Shown: positions 41,181-50,524, counted from the first letter of the stretch. The stretch: 64,000 nt of DNA from Paenibacillus sp. FSL W8-0186 (GCF_037969765.1 NZ_CP150207.1:1846001-1910000); one strand, 5' to 3'. Numbers and translations: made by a program. The notes: generated by a model not told the origin, from the letters alone.

Positions 41181-42587
41181 ATGCCCGATGGACATACGGA
41201 GTTTGAGATTGGCAAGCTGATATTCAATTTGTTTCTAGTCATTATTTTAGTGCTTTTGAATGGGTTTTTCGTTGCAGCGGAGTTTTCGCTCGTTAAGGTG
41301 CGTCAGTCCAGGCTGACCCAACTCGTCAGCGAAGGCAACAAGCGTGCAACCTATGCGCTCAAAGTAAATAAAAAACTGGATGCCTATCTATCAGCCACAC
41401 AATTGGGAATTACGTTGGCCTCACTTGGGCTGGGCTGGGTCGGTGAGCCGGCCATATCCGAACTGCTGATCGAACCATTGATGCATAAAATCGGTGTAAC
41501 GGATGCGACGCTGATTGCTACCGTTTCGGTTGCGGTAGGGTTTGCGATCATCACTTTTTTGCATATCGTTATCGGGGAGCTCGCTCCGAAATCGCTGGCG
41601 ATCCAGAAATCGGAGTCGACTTCGTTATGGCTTTCTGCTCCGCTCCTATTCTTCTATCGAGTATTCCTGCCAGTCATCTGGCTGTTGAATTCGGCGGCGA
41701 ACGGTTTGCTCAGGCTGATCGGCATCGAGCCGGCGGGCGAGGGCGAAGCTGCCCATTCGGAGGAGGAAATCCGCATCCTGATGGATCAGAGCGCGAAGAG
41801 CGGTGTCATCGACCAAGACGAGATGAAGCTGATGGACAATCTGTTTGATTTCTCGGACTTGCTGGCGCGGGAGGTCATGCTGCCGAGAACCGATATGGAC
41901 TGCTTGTACACGAATCTCACTTGGGAAGAAAATATGAGGATCGTGGAGGAAACGAAGCATTCCCGATATCCGGTTGCCGTAGAGGACAAGGATCAGATTA
42001 TCGGATTTGTTCATCTGGCCGATCTGTTCCTGCCCGACGGAGGCAGCTCTAAGAATATTGCTGCCATCGTGCGGCCGATCCTGAATGTGCCTGAATCCAT
42101 GGAAGTCAGCCATGTCCTGCGCCTTATGCAGAAGAAGCATTCCCAACTGACCGTCGTGGTAGATGAATATGGGGGCACGGCTGGATTGCTCACAGCGGAG
42201 CGAATTATGGAGGAAATCGTCGGCGATCTTTACGATGAGTTCGACATAGATCGCCCTGAAGTGGAGAAGCTCAGCGACGGCACCTTTTCTGTTGACGGCC
42301 GGATGCTCATCGAAGATGTAAATGATTTGACAGGGGTCACGATCGTACATGATAAAGTAGATTCCATTGGGGGATGGCTTTTTAAAGAGTTGGACGGAGC
42401 ACCTACTGTGGGGAAAGTTATTCGGATCGAGAATTTGCTCTTTGAGGTGGCCGAAGCCGAACCGCTTCGCATCATGCGGGTGAATATCAAGCAGCTCGAA
42501 GATCAGGACGGGACGCAGGAATCAGCTGCCGACAGTACGGATGCAGAATCGAAGGAGAAATCCCAAGAATACGAGCCCGGTGTTTAA
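41181..42587 (+). CDS. hemolysin-family CNNM/CorC membrane protein
   Basis: 468 residues: an N-terminal DUF21 (CNNM) domain with about four transmembrane helices and GLGWVGEPAISELL, then a CBS-domain pair (EVMLPRTDMDCL and VVDEYGGTAGLLTAERI), then a CorC_HlyC C-terminal domain. The family is implicated in magnesium export or divalent cation tolerance. The acidic tail is typical. Follows the radical SAM gene at 18 bp. Confidence 0.93.
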   Translation: MPDGHTEFEIGKLIFNLFLVIILVLLNGFFVAAEFSLVKVRQSRLTQLVSEGNKRATYALKVNKKLDAYLSATQLGITLASLGLGWVGEPAISELLIEPLMHKIGVTDATLIATVSVAVGFAIITFLHIVIGELAPKSLAIQKSESTSLWLSAPLLFFYRVFLPVIWLLNSAANGLLRLIGIEPAGEGEAAHSEEEIRILMDQSAKSGVIDQDEMKLMDNLFDFSDLLAREVMLPRTDMDCLYTNLTWEENMRIVEETKHSRYPVAVEDKDQIIGFVHLADLFLPDGGSSKNIAAIVRPILNVPESMEVSHVLRLMQKKHSQLTVVVDEYGGTAGLLTAERIMEEIVGDLYDEFDIDRPEVEKLSDGTFSVDGRMLIEDVNDLTGVTIVHDKVDSIGGWLFKELDGAPTVGKVIRIENLLFEVAEAEPLRIMRVNIKQLEDQDGTQESAADSTDAESKEKSQEYEPGV

Positions 42588-42594
42588 AATAAAA

Positions 42595-42638
42595 ACTCCT
42601 ATCAAGGCGAGGGAATCGCTTTGATAGGAGTTTTTTTT
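42595..42638 (+). terminator. terminator after the CNNM gene
   Basis: A 16-bp stem (42595-42610 with 42616-42631) with one mismatch, followed by T8. Confidence 0.92.
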
Positions 42639-42669
42639 GTTTTTTTGCTGTATTGCTGCGATTGGTGGT

Positions 42670-42696
42670 TCATATTCTGGGCGAACGTCATATGTT
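42670..42696 (+). promoter_or_regulatory. candidate sigma-E-type promoter for cotJ
   Basis: TCATATT (42670-42676) and CATATGTT (42689-42696) resemble the mother-cell sigma-E boxes (kmATATT and CATACAnT). The 12-nt spacing is slightly short. CotJ operons are sigma-E-controlled in B. subtilis. Confidence 0.4.
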
Positions 42697-42770
42697 AATG
42701 GTGAGGATCGGGAGCGGTGTCTTGTCTCCCTAGAAAGCCGAACAATTAATGACAGAAGGAGGAACGATCA

Positions 42771-43001
42771 TTGAATCATTCGTTAAGTCATCCCCAAGAG
42801 GTAGCCTGGGCCCCCTTTGTCGGCCCTTTTGACCCCTGTCCGCCGATATTGTGCAAGACGTACAGTACGCCGCCGCAGCTGTTTATGCACTTTCAACCGC
42901 TGAATCTTCCCCAGTTCAGTCCGGAGGACGCATTAAGGCACGGAACGTTGTGGCCTGCACTCTACAGTCCCTATGAATCCAAGTGGGGAAAAGGAAGGTG
43001 A
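42771..43001 (+). CDS. cotJA: spore coat-associated protein CotJA
   Basis: 76 residues, Pro/Trp-rich (AWAPFVGPFDPCPPILCKTY), matching the CotJA family. The start is TTG 42771, eight bases after AAGGAGG. First gene of cotJABC, which encodes proteins of the inner spore coat. Its stop is 4 bp before the cotJB start. Confidence 0.9.
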   Translation: MNHSLSHPQEVAWAPFVGPFDPCPPILCKTYSTPPQLFMHFQPLNLPQFSPEDALRHGTLWPALYSPYESKWGKGR

Positions 43002-43005
43002 GATA

Positions 43006-43275
43006 ATGTCACACAAAGGCGATTTGGACCCGCAATTTTATGAGATGCTCGAAAAGCTGCAGGCGCTCGATTTCGTGCTTGTCGAATTAAACCTCTTCCT
43101 CGATACACACCCCGACGATTTAGCTTCGATTCAGCAATACAATCAGCTTGTCCAGGAACGCACTCAGCTTGCCAACCATTTTCAGCAGCTCTATGGTCCC
43201 CTGATGAACTTCGGCCATTCTTATTCGAAATTTCCATGGGAATGGTCGAAGGTACCGTGGCCTTGGCAGGTGTAA
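43006..43275 (+). CDS. cotJB: spore coat protein CotJB
   Basis: 89 residues, matching CotJB in length and blocks (LQALDFVLVELNLFLDTHP and the Trp-rich end WSKVPWPW). ATG 43006 is chosen because GGAAGGTGAG lies just upstream; the in-frame ATG 42973 lies inside cotJA. Confidence 0.92.
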   Translation: MSHKGDLDPQFYEMLEKLQALDFVLVELNLFLDTHPDDLASIQQYNQLVQERTQLANHFQQLYGPLMNFGHSYSKFPWEWSKVPWPWQV

Positions 43276-43327
43276 TGCCTGCCCCGCGGCCGTCTGCTGA
43301 AATTGATTAAGGAGGGAAATGCAAAAT

Positions 43328-43897
43328 ATGTGGGTCTATGAGAAAAAGCTCCAGTATCCCGTACGGGTAGGAAAATGTGATCCTCGGATGGCTAGGCTGC
43401 TGCTTGAGCAATACGGCGGAGCCGATGGAGAGTTGGCGGCTGCGCTGCGTTATTTGAACCAGAGATACACAATCCCCGACAAAGTTATTGGTTTGCTCAA
43501 TGATATTGGAACCGAGGAACTTGCCCACTTGGAAATGATTGCCACCATGGTATATAAGCTGACGAAGGATGCGACAGTAGAAGAGCTGGATGCTGCGGGA
43601 TTGGCTCCGCATTACGTCGCGCACGACAGCGCGCTGTTCTATGAGAATGCTTCAGGCGTGCCTTGGACGGCCGCTTATATTCAAGCCAAGGGCGATCCCA
43701 TTGCGGATTTGTACGAGGACATCGCGGCAGAGGAGAAGGCGCGGGCTACATACCAGTGGCTTATCGATATGACCGATGATGTCGATCTTCAGGACGGTCT
43801 CAAATTCCTGCGGGAGCGGGAGATTATCCACTCCTTGCGGTTCCGTGAAGCGGTGGAGATTTTGAAGGATGATCGGGGCAAGAAAACAATTTTTTAA
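43328..43897 (+). CDS. cotJC: spore coat protein CotJC (manganese catalase family)
   Basis: 189 residues, manganese-catalase-like ferritin fold with Glu/His ligands in GTEELAHLEM (about 62-71) and IAAEEKARATYQ (about 138-149), and a later REREIIHS (about 166-173). The MWVYEKKLQYPV start fits the family; ATG 43319 three codons earlier is the alternative and is nearer to the GGAGGG site. This copy is complete. The 3' two thirds are duplicated at 47572. Confidence 0.94.
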   Translation: MWVYEKKLQYPVRVGKCDPRMARLLLEQYGGADGELAAALRYLNQRYTIPDKVIGLLNDIGTEELAHLEMIATMVYKLTKDATVEELDAAGLAPHYVAHDSALFYENASGVPWTAAYIQAKGDPIADLYEDIAAEEKARATYQWLIDMTDDVDLQDGLKFLREREIIHSLRFREAVEILKDDRGKKTIF

Positions 43898-44114
43898 TGG
43901 CGCCCTAATATGATAAAAAAGGGGATATACGATGTCCAAATCCAAACGCGGAAAAGCGTTGTGGACGCTTCCCTCCAGAGGCCGCGGTACCTGCCCGGTA
44001 TGCAGGAGCACGCGCATCAAATTGCTGTATTCGAGAAAAAGCGGCCCCGAGCGGATTTTGAAAGTGTGCAAGCGCTGTTTCCAAGCTCCTCAGGAAAAAA
44101 TCGACGCTGCCGCC
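43511..44114 (+). repeat. direct repeat, copy 1 (cotJC 3' part plus zinc-ribbon gene)
   Basis: Matches 47572-48174 in the same orientation at an offset of about 4060 bp, with one 1-nt indel between the two genes. Differences are concentrated at third codon positions. Confidence 0.92.
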
Positions 44115-44147
44115 GGAGCGCTTGGCGTAAGGTCGGTACAATTATGA
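43932..44147 (+). CDS. small zinc-ribbon protein (copy 1)
   Basis: 71 residues, basic (Lys/Arg-rich), with two Cys pairs: CPVC near residue 21 and CKRC near 46, spaced 22 residues apart. This looks like a zinc ribbon. I do not recognise the family. It begins 34 bp after the cotJC stop behind AAAAAGGGGAT, and probably belongs to the same operon. A second copy (47992-48183) also follows cotJC sequence, so the linkage is real. A nucleic-acid or ribosome role is a guess from the composition. Confidence 0.8.
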   Translation: MSKSKRGKALWTLPSRGRGTCPVCRSTRIKLLYSRKSGPERILKVCKRCFQAPQEKIDAAAGALGVRSVQL

Positions 44148-44228
44148 GTGTATTCAGCAAGAAAATAAAGAACCCATGTAAATTGAAGTGATCTCTTGGA
44201 ATAGACATTGAAAAAAACTTGGTTTGAC

Positions 44229-45415
44229 GGGACTGCCCCACGTTTGAAGACAGGGATCAAACACCTTTCAAGTTTAAGACAGCCAGTTGCAGGAAATGAA
44301 ACCGGTGACTGGTTGTTTAGTTTTGTTTGAATGCGAATTGATTGAGTTATAGTAAGTAATGTGGTCTCGAACGGTCGCTCGATGATTGCCGTCGTCGTAA
44401 AGGTTAAGCCTTCGAGATAGAGAACGTTTCAGACTTTAATGTGGGATTAAACGATTCGATGGGGGCGTTATCAGCGGGTGTATCCTTGCGGGACAAGCTC
44501 ATAGCAATGCCTCTTCCCTTAATGGCTTCTTGATATACCTGGGATTGTAAACATTACCTTGATAGCTGTGAAGCATCATACCTGGTAGAGATGGCAACTG
44601 ATTGAGCTTATCCAGTACAAAACCAGTGTCTTGCTTGTCAGCTATAGTGTATGCCACAATCTCCCCGTTACACAAGTCCAGGATAATCGATAGGAATAAC
44701 GTTTTTCCGTCAAACGACAAATAAGTAATATCTATAATAATTTTTTTAATAGGGGCGTCGGCCTCAAATTGGCGTTTTTAAAAAAATTCCGCTATGTAAG
44801 CTGGCTGCCCTGTAGGTTTGATTTCTTTATTTTACATGTCATTGCAGCCCTCGCATTGCATAATCTGCTGCACACATTTGTGGTTAATCGTATACCCCCT
44901 CCGAAGTAGGGCGGTGATCTTCCGGGATCCATAACGAAATTTATGTTGTATACAGAGTTCACGAGTTTTCTCCACCATGTGATTCTCGTGTGCGTTCCCA
45001 TACTTGGCCTTCCGCTAAGTGGCGCGGGGAAGTCTGATCGATGTATATGCTTGGGCTACACTGATTCCTTTGGAGAGCTCCTTCCATTTCCTTATACTTT
45101 TTTAGCAGATCTAACTGTTGCTTCAAAAACCCCGCGTTTAACTTTTCCAACTTTGATGTATGTTCAGACCCTTTATCGTGCTATCTCATTCAGGTCTCCA
45201 CTTGTGTCTTATTACGTATGTTTAGTTGCTCTAAGTCTTCTTTCACTGGAATGCCAGCCAATCTCATTTCAATGGCTTTCATCTTTACTTCTACCGTATA
45301 GCTAACTCTTGTTACCAACGCAAAAGTACCTCCAAGATTGTCTCCATATCTTACGACATGGCTGCATTCTCTTGAAGGTGTTTTAATTTGTCTCACGTTA
45401 TGGGGTCAGTTCCAA
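44229..45415 (-). mobile_element. degenerate IS3-family insertion sequence
   Basis: About 1.19 kb, transposase read on the minus strand in broken frames. OrfA-like sequence at 45396-45190 (SYTVEVKMKAIEMRLAG); OrfB-like sequence at 45150-44270, including ILDLCNGEIVAYTI (first Asp of the DDE triad) and HSYQGNVY, where the second catalytic Asp of the usual HSDQG is Tyr. Further pieces of the C-terminal end (DHITYYNSIR-like) are out of frame at 44400-44300. Near-matching terminal inverted repeats: GGGACTGCCCCA at 44229-44240 and TGGGGTCAGTTCC at 45403-45415. The element is clearly inactive. Confidence 0.85.
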
Positions 45416-45469
45416 CCGATGAATTCTAGGGAGCCCTTTTTTATCGTAGGTAAGGGTCAAAAGTTAAAA

Positions 45470-45860
45470 CTTATTTAGAGGAACTAAAGAAGGAGGACAA
45501 CTTGGATACTAAATACAAGAGCCGAATGAAGCGAAAACATCGAGGACAAGGTGATTTTGATTGCTGGGTCAGCGAAAAGGGAATATTTGAATCAAGGATT
45601 ATATGTGCAGCAACTAAACTGGGAGAATGAGATGCTAAAAAGGTGTTACGAAGGCAGATATCGGTACCGACAATTTCTACTGTTCTTATGGCAGGAACAT
45701 GGCATATGGGTGAATAACAAGAAGGTGCCACGTCTCATACAAAAGCTTGGCCCGTAGGCTAGTGTCCGCCGGAAGCGCCGCATAAACATGATGATTCGAG
45801 CGACTAGGATCCTATTAAACGTCCCATGCCTACCATGATATGCTGCCAAAGATTGGCGAC
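45470..45860 (+). mobile_element. second IS3-family transposase remnant
   Basis: On the plus strand, 45551-45757 encodes GRYRYRQFLLFLWQEHG and VNNKKVPRLIQKLGP, a typical piece of IS3-family OrfB before the integrase core. Flanking sequence is frame-shifted and no ends were found. Orientation is opposite to the neighbouring remnant, so this is a separate insertion. Confidence 0.65.
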
Positions 45861-46020
45861 CAAATCAGCATGTCTCGTCGGAACAATTGTCTAAGGAACG
45901 CTTCCATGGGAAGCTTCTTCTCGCATCTTCCTCTTTGGCTGAGACTTGAATGAGGAACAGATCTGAATCGAGAAATATATACGAGTTTATAATCGACGAC
46001 GGTCGTAACAGAAATAAATT

Positions 46021-46053
46021 AAACTGGCGCCGGTATTCTACCGGCGCCAGTTT
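46021..46053 (-). terminator. strong hairpin downstream of the secreted protein gene
   Basis: A 15-bp perfect inverted repeat (46021-46035 with 46039-46053), loop TTC, and an AATTTATTT tail on the minus strand. It is about 100 bp after the secreted-protein stop. The stretch 45861-46156 shows nothing else. Confidence 0.8.
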
Positions 46054-46156
46054 GCAGCCTAAGTGTTTCTTAATACCCACTAAATGGAGTATTATCCATT
46101 ATTAGTTAAGTCCTTTCCCTGCAATAAATCTTGGTAAATACCTCTTGATAATAAAA

Positions 46157-46987
46157 CTATGGACCCTCTACAATGCTTCTAATGCTGTAAGAGACATTTC
46201 CACCGCTTGCACTATCTAATCTGATTTTTGTTGTTATCTTGATTTGTTTACTATATGTTATTTCTTGAATTACACCTGTTATATTGTAATCGCCTGTACT
46301 TTCCACATTCCTTGCGTTGTTTGTGACGATACTTGATGATTGTGAGGCAACTTTACCTGGGAACCATGCGCTTGTTCCAACAGTACTTGTACTAGTAATT
46401 TCAATATAAGTATTTTGAACCTTACCTTTAGTGACTAAGTGAAGTTCCTGAGTCTTCCATACTCCCCAAAAATCATGTCTCGCATCGTTTGTGAAATTAT
46501 GTCCAGTAGATGCAGAATATGATTGCCAACCTGTGTCTTGAAGTACCGCAAATAAACTAACACCACCACCAGTATTAGTTTCTGGCTTAATCTCAATTCC
46601 CTCATTATTTTTTAATGATTGATGTTCCACAATAAAGCTTCCATCGGGCATTTTTATTACTCTATTACCTTTAGCAGTGTAAGTAAAACTTGACTCATCA
46701 GTCACTTGTTTGTTAAGTTCGATGCTGTTATATATGTCCAGAGTACTGAGATATTCCACATAGAGTTCAGGATTTTGTTCAAAAATTTCCTTGTATTTTT
46801 TTACTAAAGGCTGTGAGTCAACTAAATCTTCCTTACCTTGCATAACAAGGTCATAAGTTTGTTCATGTAATATTCTTATTTCCTCCTCGTTAATTTGAGC
46901 TCGAGGAGATGGACTTGCGAAAATAGACGAGGACAGCACTAGTGATAAAGATAAAATTGCTACGAAGATGCTTAAAGTTTTTTTCAA
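46157..46987 (-). CDS. AT-rich secreted protein of unknown function
   Basis: 276 residues. Residues 1-24 form a signal peptide (KK, then a hydrophobic core, cleavage near IFA-SPSP). The mature part has a Glu-rich helical segment, then a Gly/Ser/Thr-rich C-terminal beta domain. I do not recognise it. The start is TTG 46987, 8 bases after GGAGG; the TTG at 47002 is too near that site. Base composition is clearly more AT-rich than the neighbouring genes, and the gene sits between IS remnants and a gene fragment, so horizontal acquisition is likely. Confidence 0.75.
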   Translation of the reverse strand: MKKTLSIFVAILSLSLVLSSSIFASPSPRAQINEEEIRILHEQTYDLVMQGKEDLVDSQPLVKKYKEIFEQNPELYVEYLSTLDIYNSIELNKQVTDESSFTYTAKGNRVIKMPDGSFIVEHQSLKNNEGIEIKPETNTGGGVSLFAVLQDTGWQSYSASTGHNFTNDARHDFWGVWKTQELHLVTKGKVQNTYIEITSTSTVGTSAWFPGKVASQSSSIVTNNARNVESTGDYNITGVIQEITYSKQIKITTKIRLDSASGGNVSYSIRSIVEGP

Positions 46988-47127
46988 AATAATTTCCTCC
47001 AATTATATTATTTTCCTTCAATTACCATATTATAATATAAATTGGAATTTTTCAACAGATATCTGTCTTGTATGGAAAAGTTAAGTAGGTAAATTCAAAG
47101 AATAAAATAACTGCTTGGAATTAAATT

Positions 47128-47265
47128 TCATTTCCTTTTCCTTTTTTTAACAATAAATATTACTAGTGCTATTAAAGCAAATATCACTAAAAGTTGTACT
47201 ACAACATTCTGCCAAATGATAGTAATAATAATCCCTCCTATAATGATTTGATTAAATATTACCAT
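47128..47265 (-). CDS. possible 45-residue membrane peptide
   Basis: An open frame from ATG 47265 giving a single hydrophobic helix (about 38 residues rich in Ile and Val) with a basic end (KKRKRK). It is 140 bp upstream of, and on the same strand as, the secreted-protein gene. No ribosome site is seen before the ATG, so it may not be translated. In composition it resembles small toxic or holin-like membrane peptides; function unknown. Confidence 0.35.
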   Translation of the reverse strand: MVIFNQIIIGGIIITIIWQNVVVQLLVIFALIALVIFIVKKRKRK

Positions 47266-47571
47266 AAATGATATTTTTACTCAAAAAACAATATGGTGTT
47301 ATGAAATTGTTAGAAGACTTATGATTTGATTTTTGATATTCACAACTAAAATTTATCATGCTTAAATCGGTAATTTGCTTGTTAAACTATGCGTCTTTAA
47401 TTTAGGAAGTCACCGTCAAACCTGTGGTAATATAGTCTTAAACTTCGATTCCAAGTACCGTTCCTTCAACCATGTCCTCAGTCATTCGATTGTCCGCATT
47501 ACCTGGAAGTGGCCGATCGGATAGTTGTGTGCATAAATAGGATTCAATAATATGAATGATAACCTCAATGT

Positions 47572-47958
47572 ACAGAAGAATTCGCCCACCTCGAAATGAT
47601 CGCTACGATGGTATACAAGCTGACGAAGGATGCGACTGTAGAAGAGCTCGACGCAGCCGGATTGGCTCCGCATTATGTTGCGCACGACAGCGCGCTGTTC
47701 TATGAGAATGCTTCCGGCGTGCCTTGGACGGCCGCTTATATTCAGGCCAAGGGTGATCCGATTGCAGACCTGTACGAGGACATCGCGGCAGAGGAGAAGG
47801 CGCGGGCTACATACCAGTGGCTTATCGATATGACCGATGACGTCGACCTGCAGGACGGTCTGAAGTTTCTGCGGGAGCGGGAGATTATCCACTCCTTGCG
47901 GTTCCGAGAAGCGGTGGAGATTTTGAAGGATGATCGGGGCAAGAAAACGAATTTTTAA
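47572..47958 (+). pseudogene. cotJC: cotJC fragment (C-terminal two thirds)
   Basis: The frame matches CotJC from the ThrGluGlu of the first metal-binding segment to the stop, with only two amino-acid differences from the intact copy over ~128 residues (Leu to Phe, Ile to Asn) although many synonymous changes are present. The first ~60 codons and any start signal are missing; sequence left of 47572 is unrelated and AT-rich. 47266-47571 shows nothing else I can name. Confidence 0.9.
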
Positions 47959-48174
47959 AGGCCCCTAATATGATAAAAAAGGAGGTATACGATGTCCAAA
48001 TCCAAACGCGGAAAAGCGTTGTGGACGCTACCCTCCAGAGGCCGCGGCACCTGCCCGGTATGCAGGAGCACGCGCATCAAATTGCTGTATTCGAGAAAAA
48101 GCGGCCCCGAGCAGGTTGTGAAAGTGTGCAAACGCTGTTTCAATGCTCCTCAGGAAAAAATTGACGCTGCTAGT
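47572..48174 (+). repeat. direct repeat, copy 2
   Basis: The counterpart of 43511-44114. The two copies bracket about 3.5 kb that holds the IS remnants and the secreted-protein gene. Confidence 0.92.
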
Positions 48175-48183
48175 GGTGTCTAA
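47992..48183 (+). CDS. small zinc-ribbon protein (copy 2)
   Basis: 63 residues, near-identical to 43932-44147 for the first ~58 residues, including both Cys pairs; the C-terminus is shorter. Its ribosome site (AAGGAGGT, 5 bases before the ATG) is better than that of copy 1, so it could still be made if a transcript reaches it. Confidence 0.75.
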   Translation: MSKSKRGKALWTLPSRGRGTCPVCRSTRIKLLYSRKSGPEQVVKVCKRCFNAPQEKIDAASGV

Positions 48184-48305
48184 ATTCCACTGTACCCGTG
48201 ACTTTCCGTCTTCTAACCCTTCGTTAAAAACTATTTCATTTTGATAAACAATTCAGATTAATTATACTAAGTCTACTGGGTAAATGGATTTTATTAATAG
48301 AACGG

Positions 48306-48349
48306 AAGAAACACCTGTTATCCTTTTTTATAGATAACAGGTGTTTCTT
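48306..48349. terminator. terminator-like hairpin
   Basis: A 17-bp perfect stem (48306-48322 with 48333-48349) with a T-rich loop, between the zinc-ribbon gene and the two-component system. A possible TATAAT at about 48457-48462 follows before the response regulator, without a clear -35. Confidence 0.75.
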
Positions 48350-48570
48350 ATGTCAAACATTCAATTAGCGGATCTGGGACAGGGGAGGGATGAAACTCTG
48401 ATCCAAAAAATTAAGAAAAACTTAAGCATTTGCGTTCATCTATCTTAAGATCTGACGATTATAATAAGGTCACCTGCTGGAGATACTGGGCAGGGATCTC
48501 CCGGGGTATGGTATATTTACAACATGGTTAAGTTGTAACAATGACACAGAACAAAGCAGGGGTGCCGATC

Positions 48571-49281
48571 ATGTCCAGAGAGTCGATTCTACTCGTTGAT
48601 GATGAGAAGGAAATTATTGAATTGATGGAGATTTATCTAAAGAATGAGGGATATACCCTTTACAAAGCTTCCAACGGTTTGGAGGCTCTTCGCATTCTGC
48701 AAATTCATGATATAGATCTTATCATTCTAGATATTATGATGCCTGAGATGGATGGCATAGAGGCCTGCATGAAGATCAGAGAGCAAAGGAACACGCCGAT
48801 CATTATGCTGTCCGCAAAAAGCCAGGATATTGATAAGATTACAGGTCTCAGCATCGGAGCGGACGATTACGTGACCAAGCCGTTCAATCCGTTGGTGCTG
48901 ATTGCCCGCGTCAAATCTCAGCTCCGCAGATATAAGCATTTGAACCGCCAGGAATCGAAAAAGAGCGAACACGAAATCGTCATTGATGAACTGGTGATCA
49001 ATACCGCGACCCATACCGTAACCGTGGACGATCAGGAAGTGAAGCTGACGCCCCGCGAATTTGCCATTCTGGAAATGCTCGCTCTAAATCAGGGGATCGT
49101 GCTCAGCATGGACAAGATCTATCAGGAGGTATGGAACGAACCGTTTATGGATTCTAAAAACACGATAATGGTTCATATTCGGAAAATTCGTGAAAAAATC
49201 GAAAAGGATAAGCAAAATCCACAATTTATAAAGACCGTGTGGGGCATCGGTTATAAAATGAAGTCGTCAAAGGAGTTGTAA
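48571..49281 (+). CDS. OmpR/VanR-type response regulator
   Basis: 236 residues. Receiver domain with phospho-Asp in LIILDIMMPEMDG (about residue 52) and Lys in YVTKPF; then a winged-helix domain with LTPREFAILEMLALNQG and the closing VWGIGYKM. ATG 48571 follows GGGGTG; ATG 48541 has no site. The stop is immediately before the kinase start. The order suggests control of the following surface-glycan genes. Confidence 0.93.
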   Translation: MSRESILLVDDEKEIIELMEIYLKNEGYTLYKASNGLEALRILQIHDIDLIILDIMMPEMDGIEACMKIREQRNTPIIMLSAKSQDIDKITGLSIGADDYVTKPFNPLVLIARVKSQLRRYKHLNRQESKKSEHEIVIDELVINTATHTVTVDDQEVKLTPREFAILEMLALNQGIVLSMDKIYQEVWNEPFMDSKNTIMVHIRKIREKIEKDKQNPQFIKTVWGIGYKMKSSKEL

Positions 49282-49282
49282 C

Positions 49283-50509
49283 ATGACCCGTATGAAGCTG
49301 TTCAATTCCATCCGATGGAGATTTTTGCTGATCCACATTGTAAGCAGTCTGCTAACCGCCCTAGTTTTGCTTCTAGGCAACTTGCTTGCGAATTACATTT
49401 TGCAATTCAATAAGATCAATGCGGCGCTCGTATGGGTGATTAACCATATTGGCTCCATGCCTGTCATGGTCGTGTCTGGAGCTGCTCTATATTTATTTTT
49501 CTATTACATGTTAAGCAGACCCTTGGTTCGATACGCCAGCGAAATTGCAGATACCCTGCAGCTCATGGAGAATGGCAAGTTCCATACACCCGTGCCGGTG
49601 CAATCTCCTCACGAACTTGGCCTGATTGCTTCCCGGGCAAATCGCGTCGCCGAAGAGCTGAACGATTATTTGCGGGAAATCAACCATGGGCTTCAGGAAA
49701 TTGCCAAAGGACATTTTCAGTACGATATTCCGGTCAAGCCTGATCATGACTTGGGTGAGATTGCAAAGAGCATAAATGAAATGAGCGCGCAATTGCACCA
49801 TTCCATACAGGAGGAACGGAAAGCGGAGAAGACGAAAAATGACTTGATCACCGGGGTGTCACACGACCTGAGAACACCGCTCACTTCAATTCTGGGATTT
49901 TTGGAGCTGATCGAAAAAGACCGCTATTTCGATGAGGTCGAGCTTCGCTATTATATTGGCATTGCCTATGAAAAGTCCGTGACGTTAAAAAAACTCATCG
50001 ATGATCTATTTGAATATACGCGGATTAATAACGATATGCCGCTGGATCTGAAGCAGATCGACATGAATGATTTTTTTCGGCAGCTTGCCGAGGAATTTGT
50101 GCCTAACCTGGAGAGCGCAGGCGTATCCTGCCGTGTCCATGCGCCTGATCATCCTGTCATCATTAAAGCCGATGGAGATCATCTCGTTCGAGCTTATGAG
50201 AACTTAATTTCTAACGCGATTCGATATGGCAGTGCCGGCAAACGTATCGATATATACATTCAGGAACGAGAAGACAAGGCCATCATTCAGGTCGTGAATT
50301 ATGGCGATCCGATCCCTGAACGCGATTTGCCGTTTATCTTTGACCGATTTTATCGGGCCGATAAATCCAGATCCAAACAGACAGGGGGAGGTACGGGACT
50401 CGGGCTTGCCATTACCAAAAGCATCATCGAGGTTCATGGCGGCACCATATCCGCGAGCAGCAGCGAACGGCAAACCTGCTTTGAAACGATCCTCCCTACA
50501 ACCCAATAA
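49283..50509 (+). CDS. VanS-type sensor histidine kinase
   Basis: 408 residues, two transmembrane helices (about 13-40 and 55-75) with a short outside loop, then two HAMP-like segments, HisKA (SHDLRTPLTSILGFLELIEKD-type box with phospho-His near 194) and HATPase ([30 protein letters not shown]). The small outside loop suggests sensing inside the membrane. No van resistance genes follow, so this is not a vancomycin cassette. AAAGGAG precedes the ATG. Confidence 0.93.
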   Translation: MTRMKLFNSIRWRFLLIHIVSSLLTALVLLLGNLLANYILQFNKINAALVWVINHIGSMPVMVVSGAALYLFFYYMLSRPLVRYASEIADTLQLMENGKFHTPVPVQSPHELGLIASRANRVAEELNDYLREINHGLQEIAKGHFQYDIPVKPDHDLGEIAKSINEMSAQLHHSIQEERKAEKTKNDLITGVSHDLRTPLTSILGFLELIEKDRYFDEVELRYYIGIAYEKSVTLKKLIDDLFEYTRINNDMPLDLKQIDMNDFFRQLAEEFVPNLESAGVSCRVHAPDHPVIIKADGDHLVRAYENLISNAIRYGSAGKRIDIYIQEREDKAIIQVVNYGDPIPERDLPFIFDRFYRADKSRSKQTGGGTGLGLAITKSIIEVHGGTISASSSERQTCFETILPTTQ

Positions 50510-50524
50510 ATACGCCGTCTACAG

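Noticed and set aside
43910..44191. An overlapping 93-residue frame across the zinc-ribbon gene.
   Set aside because: It is the shifted frame of the zinc-ribbon gene, without a ribosome site; the same shadow appears in copy 2.
48571..50509. A vancomycin-resistance cassette from the VanRS-like genes.
   Set aside because: No vanH, vanA/B ligase, vanX or vanY gene follows; the next genes are glycosyltransferases.
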